NCBI GenBank assembly: GCA_002423495.1
Contig: DIWN01000009.1
Location: 54,980-75,906, forward strand
DNA from: Anaerolineaceae bacterium UBA6105
GTDB taxonomy: Bacteria; Chloroflexota; Anaerolineae; Anaerolineales; Anaerolineaceae
DNA: 20,927 nt
Direction: 5' to 3'
In this document: positions 1 through 7,437 of the stretch, piece after piece
Numbering within the stretch: the first letter of the stretch is position 1
Layout of the letters: the number at the start of each line of letters is the position of its first letter
Translations under genes and position numbers: made by a program
Notes under the pieces: model-generated
Databases searched by the model: none
What the model saw: the letters and a program-made list of their open reading frames with translations, nothing else
Told to the model about the DNA's origin: nothing

Positions 1-8
1 GAGCCGCT

Positions 9-35
9 ATTATAACAGAATTTTGTCTGTGTAAA
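9..35 (-). promoter_or_regulatory. Possible leftward promoter with an internal palindrome
   Basis: On the minus strand a TTTACA box (30-35) is followed after 15 bp by a perfect TATAAT box (9-14). The spacer holds the inverted repeat ACAGA-N6-TCTGT (plus strand 15-30), placed where a repressor could bind. It would drive a gene lying left of the window. The spacer is short for sigma-A, so this is tentative. Confidence 0.3.
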
Positions 36-68
36 GGGGTCAGGCAAACACACCGCGAGTTTTTGGGG

Positions 69-542
69 TTAACGTGAAATCGCGGCGATCTTCTCGATGG
101 TTTGCGTGATGAGTACATCTCGCTTGTCGGGAGATCTCCAATTAACCACGCCTGTCGCGCTTAAGGTACCGCCTTTGGCTTGCACCAGTTTTTCCATGCC
201 TTTTAGCGACTGATTGCCACCCATCCAGGGAAAAGGAAACGCTTCTGTGACAAACCCAGCCAGAAGTTTACCTTCGAGCGAAGGTAAGCTCCGCAGGAAT
301 GCCTGCATCACGAAAGCCAGCCTGAATCCATTGACAGGTGCCGCAAAAACAAGCATGTCGTACCCTTGTGTTGATGGTGGGTTGGAAATCACGATCTTTT
401 CGATGTTCATCTCGCCGTCATTGCTCGCGACTATCTTTTCGAGGGCAACATTATGACCGATGGAAACGAGCTTGTCCCGTAATTTTTCTGCAACTGAAAG
501 AGTGTTGCCTGTTTTGGAGTTTACAAAGATGCCGATATTCAT
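69..542 (-). CDS. Flavodoxin-family protein
   Basis: A 157-aa protein with a flavodoxin-like fold. The N-terminus MNIGIFVNSKTGNT gives beta-1 followed by the phosphate-binding loop SKTGNT (residues 9-14), which holds FMN phosphate in flavodoxins. A later strand (MLVFAAPVNGFRL) fits the family. The role would be cytosolic FMN-dependent electron transfer or quinone/NAD(P)H reduction; the partner is unknown. The ATG at 542 is chosen over a longer in-frame reading because GAGGAAAAA sits directly before it and the extra upstream residues do not look like flavodoxin. The gene stands alone, with 126 bp before the next gene upstream. Family call is firm; the exact reaction is not known. Confidence 0.8.
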   Translation of the reverse strand: MNIGIFVNSKTGNTLSVAEKLRDKLVSIGHNVALEKIVASNDGEMNIEKIVISNPPSTQGYDMLVFAAPVNGFRLAFVMQAFLRSLPSLEGKLLAGFVTEAFPFPWMGGNQSLKGMEKLVQAKGGTLSATGVVNWRSPDKRDVLITQTIEKIAAISR

Positions 543-668
543 TTTTTCCTCGCTTGTAGGGGTTAGAAGAGTGCAGAATTCTGCCACTGGAAATCATACT
601 ACGAATAGTGACTTGCAAGCGCAAAAGTACTCCAAATTGATGCGGTTGTTTATTTGTGGAATTTGCAG
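543..668. other. Intergenic gap with a weak minus-strand promoter candidate
   Basis: A 126-bp gap between the thioredoxin-like gene and the flavodoxin-like gene. On the minus strand TTGCGC, 17 bp, then TAGTAT can be read as a weak promoter for the flavodoxin gene. I see no stable terminator hairpin. Confidence 0.3.
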
Positions 669-1499
669 TTAGAAAAGCACGTTTGAAAGATCGTCGCGGT
701 ACTGCCGCACGCTTGGGTAGGCATCCCCCAACACTTCCAGCAGACCCAGGTAGATGTCGTGCAGTTGACCGTCATGGAAGTGCTTATCCTGGCGCAGAAT
801 GTCCAAAAAGCCATCCAAAGCGATCTCAATTTTGCCATTGCGCGCCAGGCGCAGGCTGTTGCGATAGGCCGCCTCAAGTGGGTTGACACTGACCTGCGGG
901 AGAATATCAAAATTGGCATAAGCCTTTGCCAGTGGCAGCAGGCTTTTGGCTGTATTGAATTCAGAACTGGCTGGGAAGTTGTTCAGAATGGCGTAGGCAT
1001 CATGCCCTCTGCCCTGCCAGAGCAAAGCGCGCGCCAAAGCCAGCAAACCAGCCGGTTCGCCATGGCTCTCGTAAACATACTGTGCCAGAGCTTCTTCCGC
1101 CCCGGACAGATCGTCCAGGAGCATCAGGCTCTTGCCCTTTTCGAGCAGCAGATTTCCGGCTTTGGGTAAAATCCGGTCTACGAGAAGGCGCAGATTCTGC
1201 TCGCTGAGCACACCGGCAACCTCCGCCACGATACGCCCATCCACAAAGGCTTTCACAGCAGGAACCTGCTGCACCTTCAGGCGAGTTGCCAGCTTGGGCT
1301 GGTCGTCCACGTTTACGCGCGCCAGCCTGAAGCCCCCATCGGCTTCGTGCGCCAGCTTGGCAAGCTCGCGCGATTGCACCCGGCAGGGAATACACCAGGG
1401 CGCCCACAGATCCAGCACCACGGGCACTTCCGCAGAGTAATTCACCACCTCGTATTCGAAAGTGTCTTCACTGATGTCAATAATGTTAGCGGCTGCCAT
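669..1499 (-). CDS. Thioredoxin-domain protein with C-terminal TPR-like region (YbbN/CnoX type)
   Basis: A 276-aa protein. Residues 1-110 form a thioredoxin domain with the active-site motif WCIPC (C36, C39), where typical thioredoxin has WCGPC. The remaining ~160 residues are helical and fit the TPR-like tail of YbbN/CnoX proteins (for example residues LLDDLSGAEEALAQY and GLLALARALLWQG). In E. coli, CnoX is a holdase that guards proteins from oxidative damage and hands them to GroEL and DnaK. A similar cytosolic chaperone or redox role is inferred here; a groESL operon lies about 10 kb away in the same window. The start has an AGGTGAGAG ribosome site. It lies 30 nt after the unknown gene at 1530-1952, so the two are probably co-transcribed. 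Confidence 0.82.
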   Translation of the reverse strand: MAAANIIDISEDTFEYEVVNYSAEVPVVLDLWAPWCIPCRVQSRELAKLAHEADGGFRLARVNVDDQPKLATRLKVQQVPAVKAFVDGRIVAEVAGVLSEQNLRLLVDRILPKAGNLLLEKGKSLMLLDDLSGAEEALAQYVYESHGEPAGLLALARALLWQGRGHDAYAILNNFPASSEFNTAKSLLPLAKAYANFDILPQVSVNPLEAAYRNSLRLARNGKIEIALDGFLDILRQDKHFHDGQLHDIYLGLLEVLGDAYPSVRQYRDDLSNVLF

Positions 1500-1529
1500 A
1501 TGCTCTCACCTGGGTTAATTCTATCAGAA

Positions 1530-1952
1530 TTACTCCTCATCTTCCGGAGGAGTGATCGCCGGCTGTTTGATTTCAACCACATCTCCATGAAAATCGACCA
1601 CGATCCTGAAGCCGGTCATGCCCAGGTAATTCCGCATATCCTGGGGCAGCCCGGTGTCGCGCAATTGCTCGAACTGACCCTTGGAATTCTCAATTTGCTT
1701 GCGAATGACCGCAATCGAAAAAATGTCTTCCTGGCCCAGCAATTTCGCGGTCTGTTCGCTCAGAAATTCCTCATTACCGCTGATTCCTGCCGTCAGGCTG
1801 TCCCAAACTTGTTGGTCAACCTCCTCTGCAGGGATGTGCCGCAAAAAACCACCATCGTCCAACACATAGCTGGGGTCATCCCCCACCCAGGTTACGGACA
1901 GAGGTCGGTCTGATGTATCAAAAACCAAGCCTTCAAAAAGCGCTCTTTTCAC
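1530..1952 (-). CDS. Conserved-looking hypothetical protein, 140 aa
   Basis: I do not recognise this family. The protein is acidic, has no membrane segment or signal peptide, and ends in a loose acidic tail (TPPEDEE). It is probably a small cytosolic alpha/beta protein. The start is a GTG at 1952: it is preceded by the strong ribosome site AAGGAAGGA, while the longer in-frame reading runs back into hairpin-rich non-coding DNA and looks non-protein. It is the first gene of a probable two-gene operon with the thioredoxin-TPR protein, which weakly suggests a link to protein quality control or redox. Confidence 0.7.
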   Translation of the reverse strand: MKRALFEGLVFDTSDRPLSVTWVGDDPSYVLDDGGFLRHIPAEEVDQQVWDSLTAGISGNEEFLSEQTAKLLGQEDIFSIAVIRKQIENSKGQFEQLRDTGLPQDMRNYLGMTGFRIVVDFHGDVVEIKQPAITPPEDEE

Positions 1953-1982
1953 ATTATCCTTCCTTAGTATTACTCTGTCGAA

Positions 1983-1988
1983 ATTATA
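1983..1988 (-). promoter_or_regulatory. -10 box for the 1530-1952 gene
   Basis: A perfect TATAAT on the minus strand, 30 nt upstream of the GTG start. The -35 region at 16-18 bp spacing is poor, so only the -10 can be supported. Confidence 0.35.
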
Positions 1989-2073
1989 ACGAAAGACTAT
2001 ATAAGAATAATTAACAAAGTTCGACACGCACAAACCGGATAAGATTCTTCGATGGGAAAACCACCCCCGGTAG

Positions 2074-2094
2074 GGATGGGCCTTGTGCCCATCC
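2074..2094. repeat. GTAGGG-type hairpin
   Basis: Perfect 8-bp stem GGATGGGC/GCCCATCC with a 5-nt loop, led by GGTAGG. It has the same layout as the hairpins at 13740, 13803 and 13859, but with a different stem sequence. Confidence 0.6.
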
Positions 2095-2122
2095 ACTTTG
2101 TCAAAATTATCGAACCGCTCGC

Positions 2123-2142
2123 GGTGGGAGCAAGCCCCCACC
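2123..2142. repeat. Second hairpin of the same style
   Basis: Stem GGTGGG/CCCACC with an 8-nt loop, followed by GTACGATT and then TGATCGAGCC, a phrase that recurs as TGATCGAGGCA near 13834. Confidence 0.5.
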
Positions 2143-2177
2143 GTACGATTCTCCTTGATCGAGCCAGTGTCCGTAAG

Positions 2178-2199
2178 CCCTCAACGAAGGTAGCCTTCC
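2178..2199. repeat. 22-bp direct repeat, copy 1
   Basis: Begins CCCTCAACGAAGGTAG and ends TTCC. It matches copy 2 at 2286-2307 except for three positions. It contains the hairpin GAAGG-TAG-CCTTC. Confidence 0.55.
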
Positions 2200-2203
2200 A
2201 ACG

Positions 2204-2250
2204 TCAGGTTGAACCGTGCCAAAAAAACACGGGCAGGCTGCGCAACCTGA
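2204..2250. repeat. Nested inverted repeat
   Basis: Outer arms TCAGGTTG (2204-2211) and CAACCTGA (2243-2250). Inner arms CCGTG (2214-2218) and CACGG (2228-2232) enclose an A7 loop. It could be a structured RNA element or a repeat remnant. Confidence 0.45.
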
Positions 2251-2285
2251 TCGACAACTTACGCCACAATTGCTTGCAAATGAAA

Positions 2286-2307
2286 CCCTCAACAAAGGTA
2301 GGTTTCC
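2286..2307. repeat. 22-bp direct repeat, copy 2
   Basis: Begins CCCTCAACAAAGGTAG and ends TTCC. The stem it makes differs from copy 1: GAAACC (2282-2287) pairs with GGTTTC (2301-2306). Confidence 0.55.
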
Positions 2308-2441
2308 TGATCGTGCCGGTGTCATCACCGCGCACGGAGGTTGACCGTTAGGTCTCCATCTAAATCTCGGTCTGTGCCGCGATGCACAAGCCCCCAACAT
2401 ACAAGTGTAGATCCGAATAGGTCAATAAATTATGGACGGAA

Positions 2442-3479
2442 TCATAAACCGCCGTATCCGGTCACCACATCCACGCGCGTGCCTGTCTCCTCGGTGTGGT
2501 AATACTTATCAAATGGCACCGCGGGAGTGGTCCAACGGTAGATCCACTTGGCATCGTCCGCAGTCATGTTGATGCAACCATTGCTCATCACATTCCCCCA
2601 ATTGGAATGCCAGAAGGCTCCGTGGAAAGCCACCCCAAAAATCGTGATGTAACTGACCCATGGGACGCCCGGCAGATCATAAACATTCGGATTAGCAGGT
2701 TCATTGACCATGCGCCGGCAAGGGCGCTTGCGGTGGGTCATCCAACGCCCAACCGGCGTGAGGCCATCCTGAATGCCGGTGGAACAGAGAGTCTTAAAAA
2801 CGAGGCGTTCGTATTCAAAGGCACGAATTTCCTGCTTGTAGAGGTCCAATTCGATGCGTTTGGCATCCGGCGCAACATCCGGACTGATCGGCGCCACCTC
2901 TTCTGGTTTGGTCAGATGCACCGTGTTAGCCGGGACGTAATAGGAAAGCCCGTTGAGGTCATCCCAGAGTTCGTACCAGGCTTTGCCAAACTCGTCATAC
3001 TCCAGGTTGAGCACCCAAAAGTTGTTTTCGTAATAGAAAGTGCGGTGAATATTGCGCACATTCGGCTCGAGATACACCGGCACTTTTGGCACAGTGATCT
3101 CGCCCAGAGTCCCGCCTTCAGGTATCGGATCCTTGGGCACGGCGTTCAGGCGATTGAAGACTGGCTGCACCCAGGCAGCTTCGATGTACTCAGTATCGCT
3201 GATCTTATACCAGCCGACCTTCTTCTTGAATCTGTTTTCAACGTAGAAAAGTTTTGGCAGCGAGATGATGTCATCATACTTGAAGAAGCCGCTGTTTTTC
3301 GAAAGGGCGTTGGGCTCTTCGTGGATCAGGAGCTTATAGCGCAGGATGCGCGCAAGCGGCGGGTCCAGGTCGATCAGAGCTGCTGACGCGTCTGAAACAG
3401 GTCCGGGCAGGAGCATGCTTAAGGCGCCTAAGCCTACAGTTTTCAAGAAACTTCTACGTGTTAGTTTGATATTTTCCAT
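2442..3479 (-). CDS. Tat-exported L,D-transpeptidase (YkuD domain)
   Basis: A 345-aa protein that probably crosslinks peptidoglycan outside the membrane through 3-3 bonds. Residues 7-32 form a twin-arginine signal: TRRSFLKT, a hydrophobic stretch, then a likely cleavage after DASA. The C-terminal ~110 residues are a YkuD domain with FHGAFWH and the catalytic-cysteine motif MSNGCINM (C302). The central part has no domain I can name. SNGC replaces the commoner SHGC, but YkuD itself has SKGC, so activity is expected. The ATG at 3479 is chosen because the Tat signal begins there. It lies only 4 nt after the upstream transpeptidase stop and lacks a strong ribosome site, which suggests translational coupling. 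Confidence 0.88.
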   Translation of the reverse strand: MENIKLTRRSFLKTVGLGALSMLLPGPVSDASAALIDLDPPLARILRYKLLIHEEPNALSKNSGFFKYDDIISLPKLFYVENRFKKKVGWYKISDTEYIEAAWVQPVFNRLNAVPKDPIPEGGTLGEITVPKVPVYLEPNVRNIHRTFYYENNFWVLNLEYDEFGKAWYELWDDLNGLSYYVPANTVHLTKPEEVAPISPDVAPDAKRIELDLYKQEIRAFEYERLVFKTLCSTGIQDGLTPVGRWMTHRKRPCRRMVNEPANPNVYDLPGVPWVSYITIFGVAFHGAFWHSNWGNVMSNGCINMTADDAKWIYRWTTPAVPFDKYYHTEETGTRVDVVTGYGGL

Positions 3480-3483
3480 CAGG

Positions 3484-4536
3484 TTAATAGTGTATGTGAA
3501 CTGGAATCCCCACAAAAGCCCAATTGTAAAGCCAGCCGGCCTGGCTGGTTTCCATGTTAACACAGCCGTGGCTCATTGGATAACCAAAATTGCTGTGCCA
3601 ATAGGTGCCATGGATGCCGTAGCCGCGATAAAAGTACATCACGTATGGCACATCGGGAAGGTAATATCCGGGACCCGCCATGTCATCATAGAGCAATTTA
3701 ACCCAGACGTGGTAGGTTCCGGTGACCGTTGGCGTATTGGGCAAACCGGTGGAAACGAGGAAAGATGCCACCAATGTTTCGTTTTCAAAGGCATAAAGCA
3801 TTTGCTGGCTGAGGTTGATGTCGATCCACTTATCACCGAGTGGCTCAGACACACCGGGGTTGTAATAGGGTTCAGTCTCTTCCGGATCGTAAGGGATAAC
3901 TTCCACCGTCGGCACTGGCGTCTCGGTTGGTGTGGCAGTCGCGGTAGGTGTGGCTGTGGGCGTGGGCGTGTTGGTTGGAGTCGGAGTCGGTGTTGGGGTC
4001 GGAGTATTTGTTGGCGTGGCGGTGTTGGTGGGTGTCAGGCTCGGTTTGAGCGGCACGGCGTCTGTCTCCACCAATTGGAACTGGGCGCCCGCGGAAGGTT
4101 GGGAACGGATGATCCCGACCGAATACAATCCGAGCATCAAGGCTGCTATCAACAAAACGCCAACAGCCCAGCCCCATGCCAGGCGGCGCCTGGGTTTTTG
4201 CTTCGGAGCTTGCTGGGGAGCCACTGGCAGCGGTTGAACTGGAAGTGCTTCTTTTTGCCAGCCAGTTGCGGAGCTTTGCCTCAACCGGGTGCTTGCCCAC
4301 TGCATGCCTTCGCGCGCGGTTTGGTTCTGGGGGTCCTGATCGAGCACTTTCCTCAGCCAAATCACGCTTTGCTGCGGCTCAGAAAGGCCAGCCAAAAGCA
4401 GCATCGCGGCAATGTTTTCCGGATCGCCTGCCAGAACCTGCTCAGCCAGTTGCCGGGCAAGCTCGATATTGCCATCCAAAACAGCCTGTTTGGCTTGCGC
4501 TATCAGCTCTTGTGTGTTGGTGCTCTGACTATCCAT
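3484..4536 (-). CDS. Membrane-anchored L,D-transpeptidase with TPR-like N-terminus and Thr/Pro linker
   Basis: A 350-aa protein in four parts. Residues 10-85 are TPR-like helices on the cytoplasmic side. Residues 121-143 are one membrane segment after a basic RRR. Residues 168-210 are a low-complexity Thr/Pro linker of the kind common in extracytoplasmic Chloroflexota proteins. Residues ~225-350 are a YkuD L,D-transpeptidase domain with IHGTYWH and MSHGCVNM (catalytic C325). It would remodel peptidoglycan crosslinks and may sense or bind a cytosolic partner through the TPR region. The ATG at 4536 is preceded by GGAG; a TTG one codon earlier is also possible. It is the middle gene of an operon, 18 nt after the amidase stop. 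Confidence 0.9.
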   Translation of the reverse strand: MDSQSTNTQELIAQAKQAVLDGNIELARQLAEQVLAGDPENIAAMLLLAGLSEPQQSVIWLRKVLDQDPQNQTAREGMQWASTRLRQSSATGWQKEALPVQPLPVAPQQAPKQKPRRRLAWGWAVGVLLIAALMLGLYSVGIIRSQPSAGAQFQLVETDAVPLKPSLTPTNTATPTNTPTPTPTPTPTNTPTPTATPTATATPTETPVPTVEVIPYDPEETEPYYNPGVSEPLGDKWIDINLSQQMLYAFENETLVASFLVSTGLPNTPTVTGTYHVWVKLLYDDMAGPGYYLPDVPYVMYFYRGYGIHGTYWHSNFGYPMSHGCVNMETSQAGWLYNWAFVGIPVHIHY

Positions 4537-4554
4537 CAACTCCAGGATCCAGGC

Positions 4555-5541
4555 TTATGGTTGCGTTCCTGGATCGGATACTCCTTCGTTATTCATGTAA
4601 CATTTTATGCCAGCAACGATGCCATCAGCCAGGAGTTCGGGGTTTGAGGTCAGGATATCCTGGTCAAGATTCAGGAAACCGACCTCGATGATCCCGGCGG
4701 TAGTGTTGGGATCAATCTCCGAAAAGGCATGATAACGGGACATGTCATTCGTCACTGACTGGTAATGATACCTTAATCCTGTGATATTGGCATAGCGGTC
4801 AGCGATACATTGCACAAGCCTGTTGGAGTTTTCGGATTTGGTTTCCGAGAGAGCCGCAGCCACCTTGAAACCGGTAGCCGAGTCGTTGATGTAATCGCAG
4901 GAATCAGCATGGATTGAGAGCAGCAAACCCGCTTGATAGCCCTTCAGACGCGGGTCAAATTCATCCAGGAGTTCCACGTCATAGCCCATGTCAATCAATT
5001 TCATTTGCACAAAAGTGGCAACATTGCTGTTGACTTCGAGTTCCGTAAGCCCATTGCTGCAGACCGCGCCTGAGTCACTGCCCCTGTGACCCACCACGAT
5101 TCCGATCTTTTTGACCGGGAAACCCATTGGCAGGGAAGCCGGAGTGGCAGTGAGCACCTCTGCCTGGCTGGGATTGGCAGCCTGAGCCATGCGGTTTTGC
5201 AGATTGCCGGGCATCAAACTGCCAGGCATCCACAAGGAAAACAAGGTAGCGGTTATGACGCCTACTCCAATAACTGAGCCAATCACCTGGGCAAACAGCC
5301 TGCTGATGCTGGGTCCCTGCTTGCTGCGCTGTGCCCCCTCAGGACGCGCCTCGCGTCTGGATGTGTATGCTTGCCCTATCGTTTCCGACAGCCTGGCTTC
5401 GCTGTGAATTACTTCATCAGAATCGATGCTGGCTTCGCGGCGTACCCGGTCGGGCTTCGGCTCAGACCCCTGACTTTCAAAGGAAAAACGCGACTTCCGC
5501 GGATTTGGATCGTCATCTATTTGGTGCATTTCTCTGGACAT
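4555..5541 (-). CDS. N-acetylmuramoyl-L-alanine amidase-like protein (Amidase_3), membrane-anchored
   Basis: A 328-aa protein. Residues 1-80 are charged, disordered and cytoplasmic; residues 83-104 are a membrane segment; residues 145-315 are an Amidase_3 domain outside the membrane. Expected zinc ligands are H152 (in VVGHRGSDSG), E167 (in LTELEV) and H211 (in SIHAD), with catalytic E286 (in GIIEVGFLN). This family cuts the bond between muramic acid and L-alanine in peptidoglycan. The usual DPGHGG is changed to VVGHRG, but the metal ligands remain. It leads an operon with two L,D-transpeptidases, so one cutting and two crosslinking activities are made together. The ATG at 5541 has AGGGTGA 7 nt upstream. 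Confidence 0.85.
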   Translation of the reverse strand: MSREMHQIDDDPNPRKSRFSFESQGSEPKPDRVRREASIDSDEVIHSEARLSETIGQAYTSRREARPEGAQRSKQGPSISRLFAQVIGSVIGVGVITATLFSLWMPGSLMPGNLQNRMAQAANPSQAEVLTATPASLPMGFPVKKIGIVVGHRGSDSGAVCSNGLTELEVNSNVATFVQMKLIDMGYDVELLDEFDPRLKGYQAGLLLSIHADSCDYINDSATGFKVAAALSETKSENSNRLVQCIADRYANITGLRYHYQSVTNDMSRYHAFSEIDPNTTAGIIEVGFLNLDQDILTSNPELLADGIVAGIKCYMNNEGVSDPGTQP

Positions 5542-5596
5542 ACTGGTTCACCCTGTTCCCTTCGCGCAAAAATGTGCGGGAAGCTGAATTACTTTG

Positions 5597-5602
5597 TATA
5601 AT
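5597..5602 (+). promoter_or_regulatory. -10 box for the AMMECR1-domain gene
   Basis: A perfect TATAAT 45 nt before the ATG at 5647. No good -35 is visible at 17 bp. It lies in the 105-bp divergent gap shared with the amidase operon. Confidence 0.35.
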
Positions 5603-5646
5603 GACACTAAGCCTGTTTAAGGCATGAAAGGAATGGTGCAAATCCT

Positions 5647-6219
5647 ATGCCAGCGCAACTTACCCCTGATGAACGTACCACTTTGCTAAAAATTGCCCGG
5701 CAATCGCTGATTGATGCCGCCAATAGCCGCCCTGCCGCCCCCTTACCCGGAGACCTACCTCCTGCCTTGCTCGAAATCGGCGCGAGTTTTGTGACTCTGA
5801 CCGTGCGCGGGCAGTTGCGCGGCTGCATTGGCACCCTCGAAGCCTACCAAGCACTCGCCAAAGACGTACGCCAGCGGGCAGCCCAGGCTGCCACGCAGGA
5901 TTACCGCTTCCCGAAGGTGCGTCCAGCTGAAGTGGACAGGATCCACATCGAGATCTCGCGCCTCACCAAACCTGAACCCCTGGCATATTCCGACCCGGCA
6001 GAGCTGCCCGGGCTGCTCCGCCCGCACGTGGATGGAGTTGTGCTTTCAGACGGGATGCGCCAGGCAACCTTTTTACCCCAGGTTTGGGAGCAGCTGCCAG
6101 ACCCGGCCGAATTCCTCAGCCACCTCTGCCAGAAAATGGGCGCCCAATCCGACCTCTGGCGCCGCCGTGTATTGAAAGTGGAGATCTACCAGGTGGAGGA
6201 ATTCGAAGAAGCAAAGTGA
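5647..6219 (+). CDS. amrA: AMMECR1-domain protein (AmmeMemoRadiSam system protein A type)
   Basis: A 190-aa protein covering an AMMECR1 domain, with the family hallmark LRGCIG at residues 57-62 and flanking FVTLTVRGQ. In bacteria this domain often occurs with a Memo protein and a radical SAM enzyme (AmmeMemoRadiSam). Neither partner is in this window, so it is an orphan here. The reaction is unknown. The ATG is about 14 nt downstream of AAAGGA, a long spacing; no better in-frame start exists. It is transcribed away from the cell-wall operon and ends before the shared terminator at 6354. Confidence 0.85.
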   Translation: MPAQLTPDERTTLLKIARQSLIDAANSRPAAPLPGDLPPALLEIGASFVTLTVRGQLRGCIGTLEAYQALAKDVRQRAAQAATQDYRFPKVRPAEVDRIHIEISRLTKPEPLAYSDPAELPGLLRPHVDGVVLSDGMRQATFLPQVWEQLPDPAEFLSHLCQKMGAQSDLWRRRVLKVEIYQVEEFEEAK

Positions 6220-6353
6220 GCAAAAAAACAGTTCACCGCGTGATTCAGTTAGTATTTCCAAATAAATGTGGTCAACCCTCGCTTAAGCTCTTTTAGATCG
6301 AGGGGGATGAAAGCAAACCCAAAACTGCTGCCAGTTATATGAACACTAGCCAA

Positions 6354-6383
6354 CAAAAACGACCCGTGTGAGGGTCGTTTTTG
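6354..6383. terminator. Bidirectional intrinsic terminator
   Basis: A perfect 12-bp stem (CAAAAACGACCC / GGGTCGTTTTTG) with a 6-nt loop. A-rich and T-rich flanks let it work on both strands. It separates the convergent AMMECR1-domain gene and DUF4013 gene. Confidence 0.88.
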
Positions 6384-6397
6384 CGATTAGTCTCAAT

Positions 6398-7060
6398 TTA
6401 GTAACGTGGAGCGTTCTGCCCGCCGGGGGTCTGGGAATTGGCGTAAGCCTGCCCGGTCAGATGGACGATGATCAGTTGGGAGTAGAAACCGGTAACAATT
6501 GCGCCCACAGCCAGCACAATGCCGCCCAACGGGGCAATGATCGCGCTGCAGAGTAAGCTGCCGCCAATAACAATCAGCCAGGCTTTGAAGTTGTTCCTCA
6601 GCATGCGGAAAATTTCTTTGAAATCGAATGCCGCTCCTATCCTCTCCTTAACTGCCAGGTTGGCATTAACCGGGGGCATCATTACTGTCATGAAGAGTGC
6701 GTAGAGCAAAATCAGGAACCCGCCAAGAAGGGCTGACAAAATTGCTAATATGCCTACCTCGTTGTTGTTCCCGCTTAGTGCCAGAGGCAGGAATAGTAAG
6801 GTGGTGATAAGCAATATTGGCAAGCCGTATGCCAGGTTTGCCACAAAGACTTTAAATCCTCTGCCGAGATCGGCACCGAATTCAAGCTCTGGCAGGGGTT
6901 CAGGCTGATGCTCCGCCACGTTGCGGGTGACACGCATCAGGTATCCGGCAGCGACCATCCAACCAATAATGGGGATCAAAGTCACCAAAAGAGGAATGAC
7001 CAACTTCTCGAGCCAACGTTGATCGTCAAAAATGTACGTAAAAGCTTTTCCAAAATTCAT
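6398..7060 (-). CDS. DUF4013-type integral membrane protein
   Basis: A 220-aa protein with about five or six hydrophobic segments, roughly residues 18-43, 75-96, 100-128, 160-180 and 180-205. The N-terminal pattern MNFGKAFTYIFDDQRWLEKL and the later GRGFKVFVANLAYGLP match DUF4013 membrane proteins, whose function is unknown. The ATG at 7060 is preceded by AAGGAAG and gives the expected family start; the in-frame extension upstream is not convincing. It is the last gene of the minus-strand run and stops just before the two-way terminator. Its start lies 107 nt after the c-di-AMP receptor gene, so it may have its own promoter. Confidence 0.78.
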   Translation of the reverse strand: MNFGKAFTYIFDDQRWLEKLVIPLLVTLIPIIGWMVAAGYLMRVTRNVAEHQPEPLPELEFGADLGRGFKVFVANLAYGLPILLITTLLFLPLALSGNNNEVGILAILSALLGGFLILLYALFMTVMMPPVNANLAVKERIGAAFDFKEIFRMLRNNFKAWLIVIGGSLLCSAIIAPLGGIVLAVGAIVTGFYSQLIIVHLTGQAYANSQTPGGQNAPRY

Positions 7061-7167
7061 TTTTCTTCCTTTAAATTGATATTGAAAATATTGAAATGCT
7101 AACAATCGCCGCCCTCTGGCAGAAAGCTGTATGCTTCTGTGCCAGTTCTGCGGCGGGAAAATCCCAA

Positions 7168-7437
7168 TTAGAGCTGCGTGAACTCATCCACATTGAGCAC
7201 GAAAACCGTAGCTTTCTTTTCTTCCGGGCTGTGGGCAGGGGTGCAGTTTTCGCGCAGGATTTCGAGCCCGCGCGGCACGCATCTTTCTTCAACGCCAATC
7301 AGGAGGGTGCTCCGTCCGCTGCGCAAAAAGCCTCCGGTGGATGCGATCTGGGTCACACGAAAGTCTTCAGCGGTCAATTTGGCAGACACGCGTTCTTTGT
7401 CTTCATCTCTGATAATTGCGATAATCAGTTTTTTCAT
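7168..7437 (-). CDS. Cyclic-di-AMP receptor-like protein, canonical paralog (DarA/PstA/YaaQ family)
   Basis: An 89-aa PII-like protein. The start MKKLIIAIIRDED and the motif STGGFLRSGRSTLLIGV (residues 33-49) are the conserved ligand loop of the CdAMP_rec family. Family members form trimers that bind c-di-AMP between subunits; their downstream targets are mostly unknown. The protein is shorter than the ~109-aa Firmicutes forms. Its ATG overlaps the stop of the upstream paralog in an ATGA, with GAGGAAA as ribosome site, so the two are translated together and may form mixed trimers (inference). Confidence 0.87.
   Translation of the reverse strand: MKKLIIAIIRDEDKERVSAKLTAEDFRVTQIASTGGFLRSGRSTLLIGVEERCVPRGLEILRENCTPAHSPEEKKATVFVLNVDEFTQL

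Larger units (their letters stand above)
1989..2441. other. Hairpin-rich non-coding region
   Basis: About 450 bp without a credible gene. It holds two GTAGGG-type hairpins (2074-2094 and 2123-2142), a pair of 22-bp near-identical direct repeats (2178-2199 and 2286-2307), and a nested inverted repeat at 2204-2250. The cell-wall operon ends at its right side, but I see no classical terminator with a T-run for that operon. Confidence 0.6.

Noticed and set aside
2442..3479. Inactive transpeptidase because SHGC is SNGC
   Set aside because: Catalytic Cys and the upstream His are present, and known YkuD enzymes vary at this residue (SKGC).
3346..4647. 433-codon plus-strand open frame
   Set aside because: Antisense shadow of the two L,D-transpeptidase genes. 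It has no family features, and its low-complexity part is the reverse of the Thr/Pro linker.
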